Shown here piece by piece: positions 11,798-25,400 of a stretch of DNA of 64,000 nt (position 1 is the first letter of the stretch; every line of letters starts with the position of its first letter). The notes under the pieces are model-generated. The model did no database searches. It was not told the origin of the DNA and was given only the letters and a program-made list of their open reading frames with translations. The stretch is taken from positions 7,918,220 to 7,982,219 of the forward strand of contig JAEMBT020000001.1 of the NCBI GenBank assembly GCA_018873245.2. The letters run 5' to 3'. This DNA comes from Archegozetes longisetosus (Eukaryota; Arthropoda; Arachnida; Sarcoptiformes; Trhypochthoniidae). A program made the translations under genes and the position numbers.

Positions 11798-14700
11798 TCT
11801 ACTGAGAATTTTATAAAATATGTTTAACCTAAACAATAAAATTTTTTTTTAAAACCAGATTTTCGATCCATTTCTTCATGAATTTATGCATGATTTAACA
11901 TGAATTACGTCAAAAAATTTCTTAATTTAAAAAAAATTAAAAATAAATAAAAAAAAATCTAAAAAAAAAAGTTAAGCAACTCTAAATCTTTTAATCTTAA
12001 GACAATTTTTTTTACTAACTCTTTAAGTTTAACGCTTTATTCTAACTTCATTTTGCTTATTAAAATTCGTTTTTTATTTCGAAAATCATTTCAAGTTATT
12101 TGATAAATTTTATTTTTTAAAAAATTTTTAGATAGTTGATTAAAAGTTTGATTGTTTGGAAGTTGCATAATATTGGGTAAGTCTATTAGATTTTATTTTT
12201 TATTCTATAATAGCAAACAAAAGTGTTGATTTACTAATTTGATAAGTATGAATTGTAAAACGAGTCATAAATCATATAGATTAAATTACAAAAGACCTTA
12301 AATAGATCTCTTAATAAAACAGATAAATAGTAAATAATCTTCATATCTGTCAAAACATAGTTTCTTATCGAACATTGATTTCAAAGATACATTTGAATAA
12401 TGCTTTAGAATTTTGTTTCGATATAATGATAAATCAGTTGAAGTTACATCATTGAAACCTTATCTAAAATTAAACGATTCTTCTTGTTCTGTACCCAAAC
12501 AATGAATGCTTCACTAAAGAGAACGCCGAAAGAATTTCATTATATTTTTAAAATATGCTGTCATATATACTAATTTAGTTTTTAGATAAAAGGCCGTCTA
12601 AATCAATTTTTTGTAGAAACTAGAAAATTATAAATAATATTTTCATAAAAAATTCCTATATGAATATGGCTAAGAGTGCTGCTTCTCTCAAGTCAATGCA
12701 CAGGCTTTTTGACTGTATTTTTCATATAAAGTTTCTGTAAGTAAATACTATTAATGTAAAAATTATATTTTTATTTCTTGCAATTTAAAGCTATTTCAAT
12801 ACTAGTTTTTGTATTAAAAGTATTTACATATTAGATACTTTAAGTGAAAAATACAGTCAAAAATTTCATACAGTCAAAGATTGAAGACAGAACACTTATA
12901 AGTCACGATATAATTTATTTGAATATTTCAGTAGGTCTAACTTAATTTGAATCTCCTGAATATAAGTTAAAAGCCTGAAAGAGACGGTAACAAAAGTCCA
13001 AACACTGTTATATATGCACCAAACCATAAGCATAATATTTTAATTTTTCTATTAACACCAATTTTCAGTTCAATATTGTACCAAATTTTTGTAATTTCAC
13101 TCCAAGTCGTGTTTTATTAAAATAAGACATCATAAAGTCATTTGTTCAGAAAAACTCAGTATAGTGATAATACTTTTCATTTTATTATTATTCAGCTATT
13201 AATCCAAATGTTACAATGAGTTAATTGAGTCTTAATATCTTATTGCACGAAAATCAATTAGTAAATTAGTATTGCAGTGCGTGCAAAATCTGATTTATTA
13301 TTGACTTTTTTCAGCAAATCTGGTTAGAATGCTGGTTAAAGCATTAGTCTTAACTAAAACTCGGTGCCACATTTAATTTGCTTATCAATTAATTTCTGGT
13401 ACAAAACTTAATCTCATTCTTCATTGCGAACATAAATGACTGTTTTATATAGAAACAGTCCCTATTTCTAAAAATGTTTTTTGTATCTTTGTCTATGAAT
13501 CTAACGACAATCATATCAAGCTTGATTATATAGTAGATGCAAAAATTGAAGAGAATATCAATAAATTCAATGCGTTTATTCTTTATAAGCTTTATGTGTG
13601 AATTTTAGCCACCGTAAATCTATACTTAAATGTTTTCACAATACCATTCAAATGTTCATATTAATATTTAGATTTAAGTCCAGGCTCCGAAGGTAATTTC
13701 GATTACTTGAAAAAATAAAAGGGCATATAGAAAATAAAAGATGAATTTTAACCTAAATCTAATACTCAATACTGAATATTGATATTTAGCCATTTTGCCT
13801 TCAATCATAAGATCTTCTACGCAATTCAAATGTTGAAAACCGAATCAGAGTTTGCGCTTTTTATTAATTAAGTACTTTGTAAACATTCATCAAGTCTTTT
13901 TAAACGTTTGAGTATCTCAATAACAAAATGTGAAATGAAAACTAAAAAGCTTTTAGAAAGATTGAAATCAAAGCTGCTATATTGAAGGCCAAACAAGATT
14001 TTACGCATAAGTCTGAAAAATGTATTGCCGTGAGGATTCAAACTAATCATATTGATTGTGATTGTGATATAAGATGTAAATGAACTTTGAGTAATGATCA
14101 GTTACTAAATACTTTTAAATGTGTTATTTTGTGACTTTCGAATGTAAAATACTTATACTCAATTAGATGTGTAATAAATAAAGGTTTGTCCTATTAATGA
14201 GCTCAATAAGTATCTGTTATTTGTTGAACTGTTATAACAATATAAATGAAAAAGTCGATCAGATATTGAATGGCAAAGAATAATAACCTGTTATATCTTG
14301 ATGAATGAAATATAGAAAAATTCATTCAAAATTGCGCTTTAGTTATATTGAAATAAAAAGTTTAAATTGTCCCAAAACTCAATTTAATCAACTTGAGATA
14401 GTTTTTTGTTTTTATTTTAAACAATTTGAATAAGAAAGATTTTGTTTATTCTACATCTGAATCATCAGAAGTATGACTCGCTAAAACTGCTGATTCGCAA
14501 AAGATTTTAGACAAGTAATTCACATCAAATTTTCTATTGTCAACTCTTAAATATTTTAATGATCACATCAAGTCTAATTTTACTTGAAGAAATAGCTGCT
14601 TTATCAGTATTTTTAACATTGTTAAACATTTTTAAATATTGATTAATGAATCTTTTGATCAAAATAAACAAAAAGTAATGTAACTTCTGATACAATGCTA

Positions 14701-15948
14701 TGCAGCACATAACATATTGTGAAATATATATTTTTAATAAATATAGAATACCAAAATATCTTAGTTATTGGTTTGAAGAGGCTTTGCACTAACACTTTTT
14801 GTAATTAGCTCTTAAAAAAGTCCAATGATTTATAACACTTTCTGTAATGACTTTCTCTTTAAAATGACCCAATATAGTATGATTTAACTTTCGTATAAAT
14901 AAACAACCAAAAAATGTATCTTTAGTTTTAAATTTAGAGAAACGTGGGAAACCAAAGAAAAGTATATAAAGGGAGAGAAAGTCACTATAAGGAGCTTCAG
15001 TAATATCTTAGTTATGCTTTGTAACTTCACGTGATGCATAATAAAATTCTTGTAAAATAGACAATCGTTTTCTTCATTTCTATCATTTTTATTTCCACCT
15101 TAAGTAAGTAATGTACAAAGTTGTGAAACTTACTTTAATGCATGATAGGTACACATGATATTCTCTATCGAGTCCAGCCAGACTCTTAGATAGAGAATTA
15201 GGTAAAGAAGATTTGGAATCTTACATCGAGGCCCCTGATTCCAAATCTTTACTCTAGTAAAATAACGCAAAATGAAGAACTCTACACAAAAAATTAGATC
15301 GAGTTTTTCATTCTTGACGAGATCCCGAGTCACAAAAATAATTGTGACAATATTATACGTAAAGCACATAACCCTATGAAACTATATAATCTTAAAATTT
15401 TAAATTTCAATTCTATTAATTAACATTAAACTAGATATATTTTGTCATAGAGATAAATTTCTCATTGAAACATGTGCTGACTTTTTAATATAGATAAAAC
15501 ATAAGTTAAGGAATATGATTAAAATAAAATTAAATAAAAGAAGTTTACTGGATATAACCGGTTATTACTCTTCGCAAGTCTATAAATGTTCTAAACCATT
15601 ATATGAAGGATAGGGTCATCAAGGATCTCTGAGCTTTTAAAGGCGTTTCTTATTCATAATTTATTTAAACAAAGAGGAGTTCCTAAATGACATTGGCCCC
15701 GGCCCCTCAGATATGTATAAACTAATTTTTTATAGAACAATAAAATCAGTTTACTTTTGAAAACTTTGACTATCATGAATTTCATTTAATTGAATCAAAT
15801 CAAAATCGAAAGTAGTTTGTCCATTAATTTTGATGTCAAAGTCTACAATGTGTTGTCTGAATTTTCAGGGTTTAGACGTTCAAAAATTCATTACTAGAGA
15901 ATGCTCAATGTTTCTTTGACAGAAACCTTGTGTTTGAATAAGATTTTG
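11798..15948. other. Gene-poor AT-rich stretch
   Basis: Apart from the small element at 12706-12863, I find no gene. Frames are short and no domain is recognisable. A partner pair of TGACTTTCTC-like inverted motifs at about 14848 and 14975 may mark another small decayed element. Confidence 0.45.
12706..12863. mobile_element. Small inverted-repeat element, 158 bp
   Basis: The left end TTTTTGACTGTATTTTTCA and about 15 further bases reappear inverted at 12830-12863. No coding sequence. Target duplication is not clear. Confidence 0.55.
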
Positions 15949-16331
15949 GGGTGAATCCGGGTTAATGAGTCTAAAGGGGTTCTCGACCTCCCACCACCAA
16001 GTGTGATACATCATTGAACTCAGGACATCGAACTTAACATTTTGATACCTCACTTGGTCAATTATCTCAAGTAGTTCTCGAGATATCCATCATTGTTTCG
16101 TTTAGTACCTCGTAATGGATAAACCTGGATTCTTGAGTTACGACTTGGTAAAGCCCGGTTTATCTATTTTCGAGGGGGTTAGGTCTCGGTGGCCAGAAGT
16201 GGTCAGGTTCTGGTTGGAAGTAGTCAAGTGTGGTATCAAATGTTCAGCTCGACGAACTGAATCCAATGATGTATTACACTTGGAGGTAGGGGGTCGGGAA
16301 CCCCCTTAGACCCATTAGCCCGGATTTACCC
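15949..16331. mobile_element. Foldback element family, copy 1, 383 bp
   Basis: Ends are GGGTGAATCCGGG and its inverse, extending about 35 bp (...TAATGRGTCTAARGGGGTTC). AGATTTTG is duplicated exactly on both sides (15941-15948, 16332-16339), an 8-bp target duplication. The interior holds related blocks such as GTGGCCAGAAGTGGTCAGG and CTGAATCCAATGATGTAT. No transposase. Three relatives lie at 17511, 34893 and 41997. Confidence 0.85.
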
Positions 16332-16783
16332 AGATTTTGAGTAAAGATTAATCTTGAAAATATTTTAAACATTCATCTACATAAAAAACGACTTAAAATA
16401 TGTAAAGGAATAAAGATTAAGATTATTTTCTATTTATCAAATGATGGTTTAAGTAGCAATTTTCTGTCGATTGCAGTTTGGTAAAGCAATAAGTTTTCAC
16501 AAGTTTTTGTACTTATTTTTAGAATTAACAGGTGAAAAGGTTTCTAATATTGACCTTATAGGGATTAAAATAGCAGGGGATTAAAATCTTTCAAAGTCGC
16601 CATAATTCTGACTCTTTCTGGGTTTTTATTGCATTTCTTAAACCTTATATATAGATTTTAATCGAATGTATCTTTAGTTTTTATTGTAGTAGGCAAACAG
16701 TGAACTTTAAATAAAGTTATCATTTTTAAAGACTGAATTCGTAAACTTTACAAATATTATTGAGAGATTTTCGTCTTTTTAAC

Positions 16784-16888
16784 TATGGTGCCTCAAAAGA
16801 CCCAACCCGATCTTTGAATAAAAATAAAGTTCACGATTAGATCTTACAAATTCTTTTATTTTTTGTTTAGGTCTTTTGGGGCGCCATA
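16784..16888. mobile_element. Tiny inverted-repeat element, 105 bp
   Basis: It begins TATGGTGCCTCAAAAGACC and ends with the near-exact inverse GGTCTTTTGGGGCGCCATA. The spacer is AT-rich. It is probably a miniature element with TA-type ends. Confidence 0.55.
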
Positions 16889-17510
16889 TTTTAAAAAATT
16901 TTTGAAAAAGTTTTTTCATTATAAAATTTTTATCTCTAAATCAATAAGTTTTATATTTTGGTGGTAAAAATTATTGATTATACTGATATTTTTAGTGAAA
17001 AAAAATTTTCAAAAATCTTTAACTGTTTTCTTGTAATTGAATTTTGTAGTTTTGAGCTTTGAAAATTTCTAGCATATATAATATAGGTTGAAGCTCAAGG
17101 TCATAAGCAGAAACTATCATTAATTTTAGCCTCTTTATCAGTATAAAAAATATCAACAAAATGAATACTCATATTAAATGAATAATTGAGTAATTTTGAA
17201 AAACCTGTGACTACCTGAAAACACCCGTGACTACCGTGACTACTCATTAGTGTAATCGTAGTCAGGAAAGTAGTCATGACTACTGACTACTTTTGGTAAA
17301 GTAATGGGTAACTACTTTTTCTGGTACCGGCCCAGCCCTACTTATAGTAATGGCAACGCTCGGCTTTTGGAAACGAGAGAGGTTTGAGCGTTTACATAGC
17401 GTCAAGTCATAAGTCTGTTTTGTTAGTGTGTATTTACTTTAAGATTGCACATTATTCTGAAACAATAACAAAACTTTATGTTTGAACCATATGGTAATTT
17501 AAATTTACTT

Positions 17511-18063
17511 GGGTGAATCTGGGTTAATGGGCTTAAAGGGGTTCCCAATTCCCCACCCTCAATTTGATACATCATTAGATTCAGTTCTTTGGGCTGAACA
17601 TTTTGATACCACACTTGGCCGCTTCTGATCCGAACCTGACAACTCCTGGCTGACTCCCGACGGGAGTGGCTGATTTCGCCTAGTGATATATCATTGTATT
17701 CAGGATATCGAGCTGAGCATTTCGACATCTCACTAATGATGCACATTGAGCTCAAGCTTGTATATTCGAACTCAAGCTCAGCTCAAGCTCGAAACCTCTG
17801 AGTTTTAGAGTTTTAACTTAAGTTTAGCCTTAAGTTTAAGTTAAAACCTAATTTAAATCAGATTTGTCTTGGTTTAAAACTTAGTAAATCCAGGTTTATC
17901 TATTTTTCGAGGGGTCTGGGTGGCCAGAAGTGGTCAGGTTCGGGTTGAAAGTAGTCAAGTGTGTTATCAAAATGTTCAGCTCGAAGAATTGAATCCAATG
18001 ATGTATCACACTTGAGGGTGGGGGATTGGGAACACCTTTAGGCCCATTAGCCCGGATTCACCT
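17511..18063. mobile_element. Foldback element family, copy 2, about 553 bp
   Basis: Left end GGGTGAATCTGGGTTAATGG and right end GCCCGGATTCACC are inverted copies of each other and match copy 1 at 15949. The centre is longer than in copy 1 and includes a run of AGCTCAAGCT-type motifs. I see no exact flanking duplication. Confidence 0.78.
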
Positions 18064-18212
18064 GCAACTTACTATTATATACTATCAAGTAAAATAAAAA
18101 TAAAAATTGGTGGCAGTATGTAATTTACTCGATGTGTAGCACTAGAAGTAAAGGAGTATACAGTTTTGGTCCTCCTTTCTGTCCGCTAGTGCAATCTTAT
18201 TAATTTATTATA

Positions 18213-18413
18213 CAGTATAACTTAACTATATAGGGGAATTTGTATTATAAGAAGCTAGAATTTTATTATTAACGGAACTTAACTATAACAAAAGTTAACT
18301 ATATTGGGTCACTTTTAACGTTACGTCTATGATTAAAGGGTGGGGGCATAAACACTTTGTTAAATATAACAGAGCTTAACTATAACGGAGCTAATTGTAA
18401 CGAAACTTTACTG
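18213..18413. mobile_element. pogo/Tigger-like miniature element, about 200 bp
   Basis: It starts CAGTATAACTTAACTATA and ends with an inverted relative ending TTTACTG, with TA on both sides. The motif TTAACTATAAC recurs several times inside. CAGT ends and TA targets fit non-autonomous pogo elements. Moderate divergence suggests age. Confidence 0.55.
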
Positions 18414-19431
18414 TATTACTTATTAATAATAATAATAAATGAAATTACTCTTCATGTAGTGAGCGGTAGCATGTAATATTTTAGGATTAAATCTTATTCG
18501 TACATATTTTATTTTTGAAAATAGTAACACTTAAGAAAATTTGTTGCTAGAGTTCTAACAATTGGTCAATTAGTACTGGCCTTATATATAATGTGAACTT
18601 TGAGTTTTCTGAAGTTATCATTAGACATTCAACTCTATAAATAAGTTTGCCAAACTTTTCTCTTATCTCGCTTACGACCTGAATAATTTCCATTTTATAT
18701 TCATTCAAAGATAAATAATCTCAGTATAACTTCTGAAAATCGGTTCGCATTTCAATTTTCTTATAACAAATGTTATTTTGACCCTAGAACGGTAAAACGG
18801 AATCAAAAAGACCAAAAAGATTATAAAAATATATTTGACTTTTGTGATTATTAACATTCAAAATATTCTTAGTACTTTCAAATGAGTATTTAAGGGTTAT
18901 ATTAAAATATAAAGTATTTAAATATTCACATCTAAAACTGTAATTAAATTTAAAGTTAATCATATCAAAATTTAGGCATTAAAGTTAGATGTGAAATAAG
19001 TTTGCATTTAAGGTTTTTAAGCAAATTACGTCGAAGTGACTATACTAATAAAATTAATAAACACGATAATTGCTATACATCACATCCCTTACTTTAACAT
19101 ACTTTTCAAAATCAATAGATGGGTTAAAATTGCTCTAAATTACTGAAATTCTTAATCTAAAGCATTTTACTGTTTATGGTAAAAAATTTTATAATATGCA
19201 TTTTTATTTCAATTCTTTTATTCGAGATTCTTCAAAGTTGAATAAATATTATTTTTCTTAACAATATTTTTTTTATACATTCTTTTATCAAAGTTAGACT
19301 ATTTAAACTTTATTGTGATCCACTTTTAAGCTTCAAATTTAATCTTAAATTTTAATTTTTAAGATTTGATATTAAGTTGTATTTTAAAAATATCAAAACT
19401 TATACAATAAATTTCAGAGACAATATAAACC
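18414..19431. other. No gene recognised upstream of the synthase
   Basis: AT-rich. A possible splice acceptor (TTTCAG at about 19415) lies just upstream of the synthase ATG, so part of this stretch may have been a 5'-UTR intron. Confidence 0.35.
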
Positions 19432-22400
19432 ATGTCTTCAAATGAAGTTGAAGAGAAAGATTCGACCGAAGTAATAACTAAAGGATTACTTGGCGAGAAT
19501 GAAAGTCCAAAGCTGTTTGGTAAAATGTCAGTTTGGCCAGTAAAGGAAGAAATTGTTGTGACGGGTATATCGGGCAGATATCCGGGTATTAAAGATATAT
19601 TCAAAAATTTTATTGTTAAATAGTTTGATAGACCTTGTAAATAAATTTTAGAATCAGACAGTGTGGAGGAGTTTGGATACAATTTATATAAAAATGTAGA
19701 TATGGTTACGAAAGATGAAAGACGCTGGCCAAAAGGTATTAAATGTTTTAAGTTTTTAGAACTTTATTGATATATATTTTAAATTTTTAATTTGATCATA
19801 ACTTCTATTTGGAAACCTTACTTAGGCTATTTAGGTATACCTCCAGGCAAAGGGCATCTCAAAGAAATCGATAAGTTTGATGCTGAGTTTTTCGGAGTCA
19901 GTGAACATGTAGCCAATTGTATGGACTCACAATTAAGAATTATGTTAGAACTGACTTATGAAGCCATTTGGGACTCAGGTATTTATTGATTTGTGAATAT
20001 TCATAATAAGTATTCGTAATAAACTCATAACTATTCTGAATATAAACCATAACATGAATTTATGCAAGATTATAAAATCAAAATTATTCACCAACCCAAT
20101 AGAGTGATGTGTCTATTACGGGCTCAGTTCCATTATATTTTAGACACATCAATATTTAATTTAGGTTTTAAAAAACGACAACTGAATTATTTAATAATTC
20201 GATTTATTAAAATATTAAACAAACAGATTTTAAGTGATTCAATCTAATTTTTTAAAAGAATGTTTTTAGAGCATATCTAAAATTTTGAGTTTAGAATCTT
20301 AAAATGTTTTTCTTTTGAATTTATAATCAATTCATGACATCTTTTTATAATTGAATAACATTCAGGTATTGATCCAAATTTATTAAGCGGTTCAAACACT
20401 GGAGTGTTTATTGGCTATAGTTTCGATGACTATCACTCTGGGTATTCAAATCTCATAAAAGTAGCTGACTACAAGCAATTCACTACTCAAATCATTTCAA
20501 ACAAATTCAACCTAAAGGGGCCGTCGAAGTCATTCGATGCTGCGTGTGCTTCAAGTTTTTGCGCGCTCCATGAGGCAACTGTTTCCCTCAGAACCGGACA
20601 ATGCGATAATGCGATTGTAGTCGGAGCTAACGTATTTTTCAATCCTGTGACTCAGAACTTGTTTTCCAAACTTAGTATGTTATCACCCGATGGTCTCTGT
20701 AAGTGTTTGGATAAATCCGCAAATGGATATGTGAAAGGAGAGGGATGTGTTGTGATCTTTCTTCAAAGAAAATCGTGTGCTAAACGCATTTATGCAGGTA
20801 TTGTTCACACGAAGACTAATAGTGATGGATATAAGGAGATGGGAATCACTTTCCCGAGTTGGCAGCTGCAGAGAAATATAATAAGAGAAATTTATTCTCA
20901 GGCAGGAATAGATCCTCTTCATGTCGAATATATTGAAGCTCACTGTACTGGAACTCAAGTCGGAGATCCTGAAGAAATGCGTGCAATTTGTGAATCGATG
21001 TATGCAGGTTTGCAATAGTTTTCTTGATTCTAGTAGATGTTTTTCTATAGATAATGAATAAACATAAATATTGTATTATATGTGAACAAACGGAGTGTAT
21101 CTGCAAAGATGATTGATCATGAAACATGGAATTTAAATTATTTTTAATGATTCATACACAATTATTTATTGTGTTTAAATGTTGAATAAGTTCTCGTTTC
21201 CAGACTTGCTAATAACTTGATGAATTGAATTTCTACGTAGTTTTGAGCTGAGCCCCAACGAAAATCCGAAAATTTTTACCAATATTTTATATTTATTGTA
21301 TTTACTAACTTTATTCAATAGGAAGGAAAGACCCTCTTTTGATCGGAGCTCTCAAGTCGAATATCGGTCACTCAGAAGCGGCTTCAGGGTTATGTTCCTT
21401 AACTAAAGTCATTCTTTCATTTGAATATCAATGCATTCCCGCAAATTTGCACTTCGAAGTTCCAAATCCTGCTATCGAAGGCTTAATGAATGGAACTCTC
21501 AAACCCATCAATGAAAATACGCCATTCACTGGAGGTTTGGTTGCCTTGAATAATTTCGGTTTTGGTGGTACTAATGTTCACGTAATTGTTAGATCACCAA
21601 AGAAGATTCCAACGTCTGACAATCAGAAAATTGTTGATAATATTCCTCGCTTGGTTCAAATGTGTGGTAGAAATGAGGAAACTCTCAACTATTTCTTTAA
21701 ATCATTATTAGATAATCAATCAAAACTGACTCGGGATTTACTGTCACTTCTAAATGATATCTCAAAGACTTCTCCATTTCGACTGAATACTGGTTTTAAA
21801 GGAATGAGATTTCGAGGATTTTCTATAATTGAGAATTCAGATCAGAATTCATTGATCACTAAATCTATTGAAACCAAAAAGGTTTCGAAAAATAAAAAAC
21901 AGACTTGGTTTATATTCTCAGGAATTGGTACTCAATGCTCATCAATGGCGAAATCGCTCATGAATATCGATATCTTTGCCAAATCTATCAAAAACTCAGC
22001 TAAAGTTCTGGATGAGTATGGAATTGATTTATTAAACCTTTTGCAAAATAATCAGAATGTAACCCAAAGTTCACCAAATTCATTGATAACAACAACTGCA
22101 ATACAAATAGCTTTGGTTGATCTACTCTATGAACTCGATATAAGACCTGATGGAATAATAGGTCACTCAACTGGACAGTGGGTTTGTGCTTATGCTGACA
22201 ACTGTGTCACTGCTGAAGAAACCATCCTTATGGCATATTATACAGCAAAGTGTATTTAACAATATGAAAAGACAACCGGAATGATGGCTGAGGTTGAGAT
22301 GAGTTGGAATCAGATAAGTGAAAGATATCCTGAGAATGTATATCTTGCCTGTTGTAACTCGCAAGACTGTGTTACTATTTCTGGGGAAGAAGAGATAATT

Positions 22401-25400
22401 GACTCGGTCATTAATCAACTTAATGCTGAAGGTAAAACAACTCGTAAGGTCAACAGTCATGGTATTGCTTTTCACACACCTATTATTGGCTCAATCGCTG
22501 AACCATTGCTGAATAAATTTAGGCAAATAATTGCAACGAATAGGTTGAGGTCTTCGAAATAGCTTGATACTTCTTATATTAGTGAATCAAAATATGCTTC
22601 TCCTGAATATTTTGTTGATAACCTTATATTTCCAGTACTATTGGATGATTGCATCAAACAAATACCTAAGAATTGTGTGATTATCGAAATTTTTGCGCAT
22701 AATATTCTTAATTCCATTTTGTAAAGAAGTATGGATTCAGATTTTAATCTGGTTACTTTGATGGGTGAAAATAATAGTTATTTGAAACAACTGCTAACAA
22801 GTATTGGAGTTTTATATACACTTGGATTGAATCCATCGATTGAAAAATTGTACCCAGCGGTTGAATACCCGGTCTCTACAGGAACTCGTTCTATATCGTC
22901 TCTTATCAAATGGGATCCGCAAAGTCTTATACAGTTACACAATATCCAGAATTTTTCAACATATATTATTATGATAAACTGATAACTGTAGTTGATTTGA
23001 GGGTAATTTTCGAAATATATTCCAATTAATTAGAATTTTTAAATTGCTTGATCTTCTATTTAAGATGATTAAAATAGTAATTCTTGAATTTCTATAGGAT
23101 CAAAAGATTCGTATCTATCTGGACATCGTATCGATGGACGGATTCTATTTCCAGGAACTGGTTATCTCTTACTTGCGTGGAAGCTATTAGCTAGAAAAAG
23201 CGGAGTCTCTTACGAAGAATTTCCAGTAGAATTCAGAAATGTCTCTCTAAATCGCGCTAAAATTTTATCAAACACTGGCTTAAAAAAACTGACGACAACA
23301 ATCGATGAAACGAATGGAGAATTTGTTATTTATGAAAGTGGAACAAATGTTTGTAATGGAAAAATTTTCGCCTTAAAGGAAGAGTCTTTACTAAAATATA
23401 AATGCATTTTAAAAGAAAGTCAGTCTTTAGACGCATTGAAATCAGAAAACATTGTTTTGGAAACAAAAGACATTTATAAGGAATCTAGGCATAGAGGCTA
23501 TGATTACGGACAAAGTTTTCGATGTATTACAAATGCATTTCTAGATAATAGAAAGATAAGGGCTCGAGTTAAATGGACTGATAATTGGACCACTTTTTCT
23601 GACTCTATGATATAAATGTCTATTTTAGGCATAACTTCGAGAGCTCTTCGACTACCAGTCCGTATAGACTACTTGAGATGTGATCCAAGAATATTGTAAA
23701 GTCTGGATCTTTGATAGGAGCGTGTACGAAATCAATTTTTAAAATATAAGCCATTTATTTAAACATAACCACAAATTACATAAGATTTCACAGGATTTTA
23801 ACACTGGAAGAAAGAGCGAAAAATTTAAGAAAAACACGACATTTTATAGGAACAATAGGCGGGTTAAATTAGAAAATGTTTTACAATGATAGGCTAAACC
23901 TTTTAAGGTCAATAGCACATTTATCTAGGATTGGGAGATTGTTTAACTAGGACATACTTAGGTAGGTTTTAAGAGATGAAATATGCTTACTCTCAGCTGT
24001 CTTCATAACTTGTACAGTTGAGACAAGCATGTGAAGATTTCTATTGTACAAACAAAAAGTAATCTTTATATCGGTAATAAATGTTGACATATACGGTGAG
24101 TTATGAAAATTAATTTAGCAATATAGGTTATTACAAAAGTATTTTAGTATAGGTCTAATTAAGAAACTAAGACGTTATTACAATATTAATAGAGGAAGCC
24201 AAACAGTTAGGAGAGAATCCAGAATTTGAATGTATTTTTGACTATGATTTAAACATCGGAATATCTAAAGGACTAGAATATCATGGAGTTAAGACAAGTG
24301 TTGCTCAGAGAAACTTAAGCTCTCAGAGGCCTATTCTCGAATATTATCGATTTATAGCGTATAATGAAGTAGTCGCTTATGATAATGAGAATGATTTATT
24401 GGATTATTTGAGATTTTGTGATAGACTCGCTTTAGAAGTGGCTGAAAAGTACAAGATTTCAACTGATTTTATGATAAAAAATGATAGAAGAGATGAAATC
24501 GTAAAGAATTGCAGCAAAATCAACATTTTTGATGATATTGAAGACAATTATTTGCACCGATTTCTTAAAGATCTGGTGGAATTCGATGGAGAAGATATAT
24601 TCAGCTCTGAAAATATGTCTATGCTCAGCACAAAGTTATCGATTGTTGATAAAGATTTCTCATTGAATCTTTCAATAATGAGCTATTACTAAAATTACAG
24701 TTACTGACAGTTGTAGAAAACAAAGTCAAGAATGATATTAACTTCCTTGAGGTTAATCAGAGCTCTGTGGTCATGCACTCTAATATCATGAATCTAATTG
24801 AGTCTAGCTTAGTTGATGAAAAAATCAACTATTCTTTATTACATCCAAACCCTGATAAAATATCAGCAGTACTGAAACAAGACGTACAAATAAAAGAATG
24901 GATTACTGAGAAGTCAAGACTTCCCCCAGATATGGATAACATTGATTTTATTATATATAAAGATAAGAGTGTTTGCCAGTTATCATCAAATCGTTACATT
25001 GATCTTAGACCATTGTTCGAATCATTTTGGAAAACTCTGAAACCAATGGGGTTTTTGCTTCTCATTTGCAGAGATAGTCTCACATTTGCTGAACAAGTCA
25101 TTTGTAAACTTTTAAACTTGACTTACTATCAATCAAGAAAAAATCAAATCATAGAAGAAGCAGTAAAAACTGGTTTCCATTTGATATCAACTAAAACTGA
25201 CTCATTCTATGCCAACGCACTATTTTTCCGTAAATTATCATATGATATACAAATCGATAAACAAATATTTGTTCATATATCAAATGATTACAAATCATGG
25301 ATTGAAAGATTGCAAACAGAACTTAAATCAATAGAAAGAAAACCTGAAAGAGAAAATCTTTGGCTTATCGCTAATGACGAACCTATTAACGGTATCCTTG

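Noticed and set aside
14836-14995. Small element with TGACTTTCTC inverted motifs
   Set aside because: The match is only about 10-16 bp, with no target duplication.
17220-17340. End of a hAT element (GGCCCAGCCCTAC) with GTAGTCA-type repeats
   Set aside because: Suggestive, but no opposite end or target duplication could be found.
22257-23616. Reassigned stop codons (TAA/TAG read as amino acids) in the synthase
   Set aside because: The stops replace different residues (Lys, Trp, Gln), and frameshifts occur nearby. The other long genes in the window end normally at TAA, TAG or TGA.
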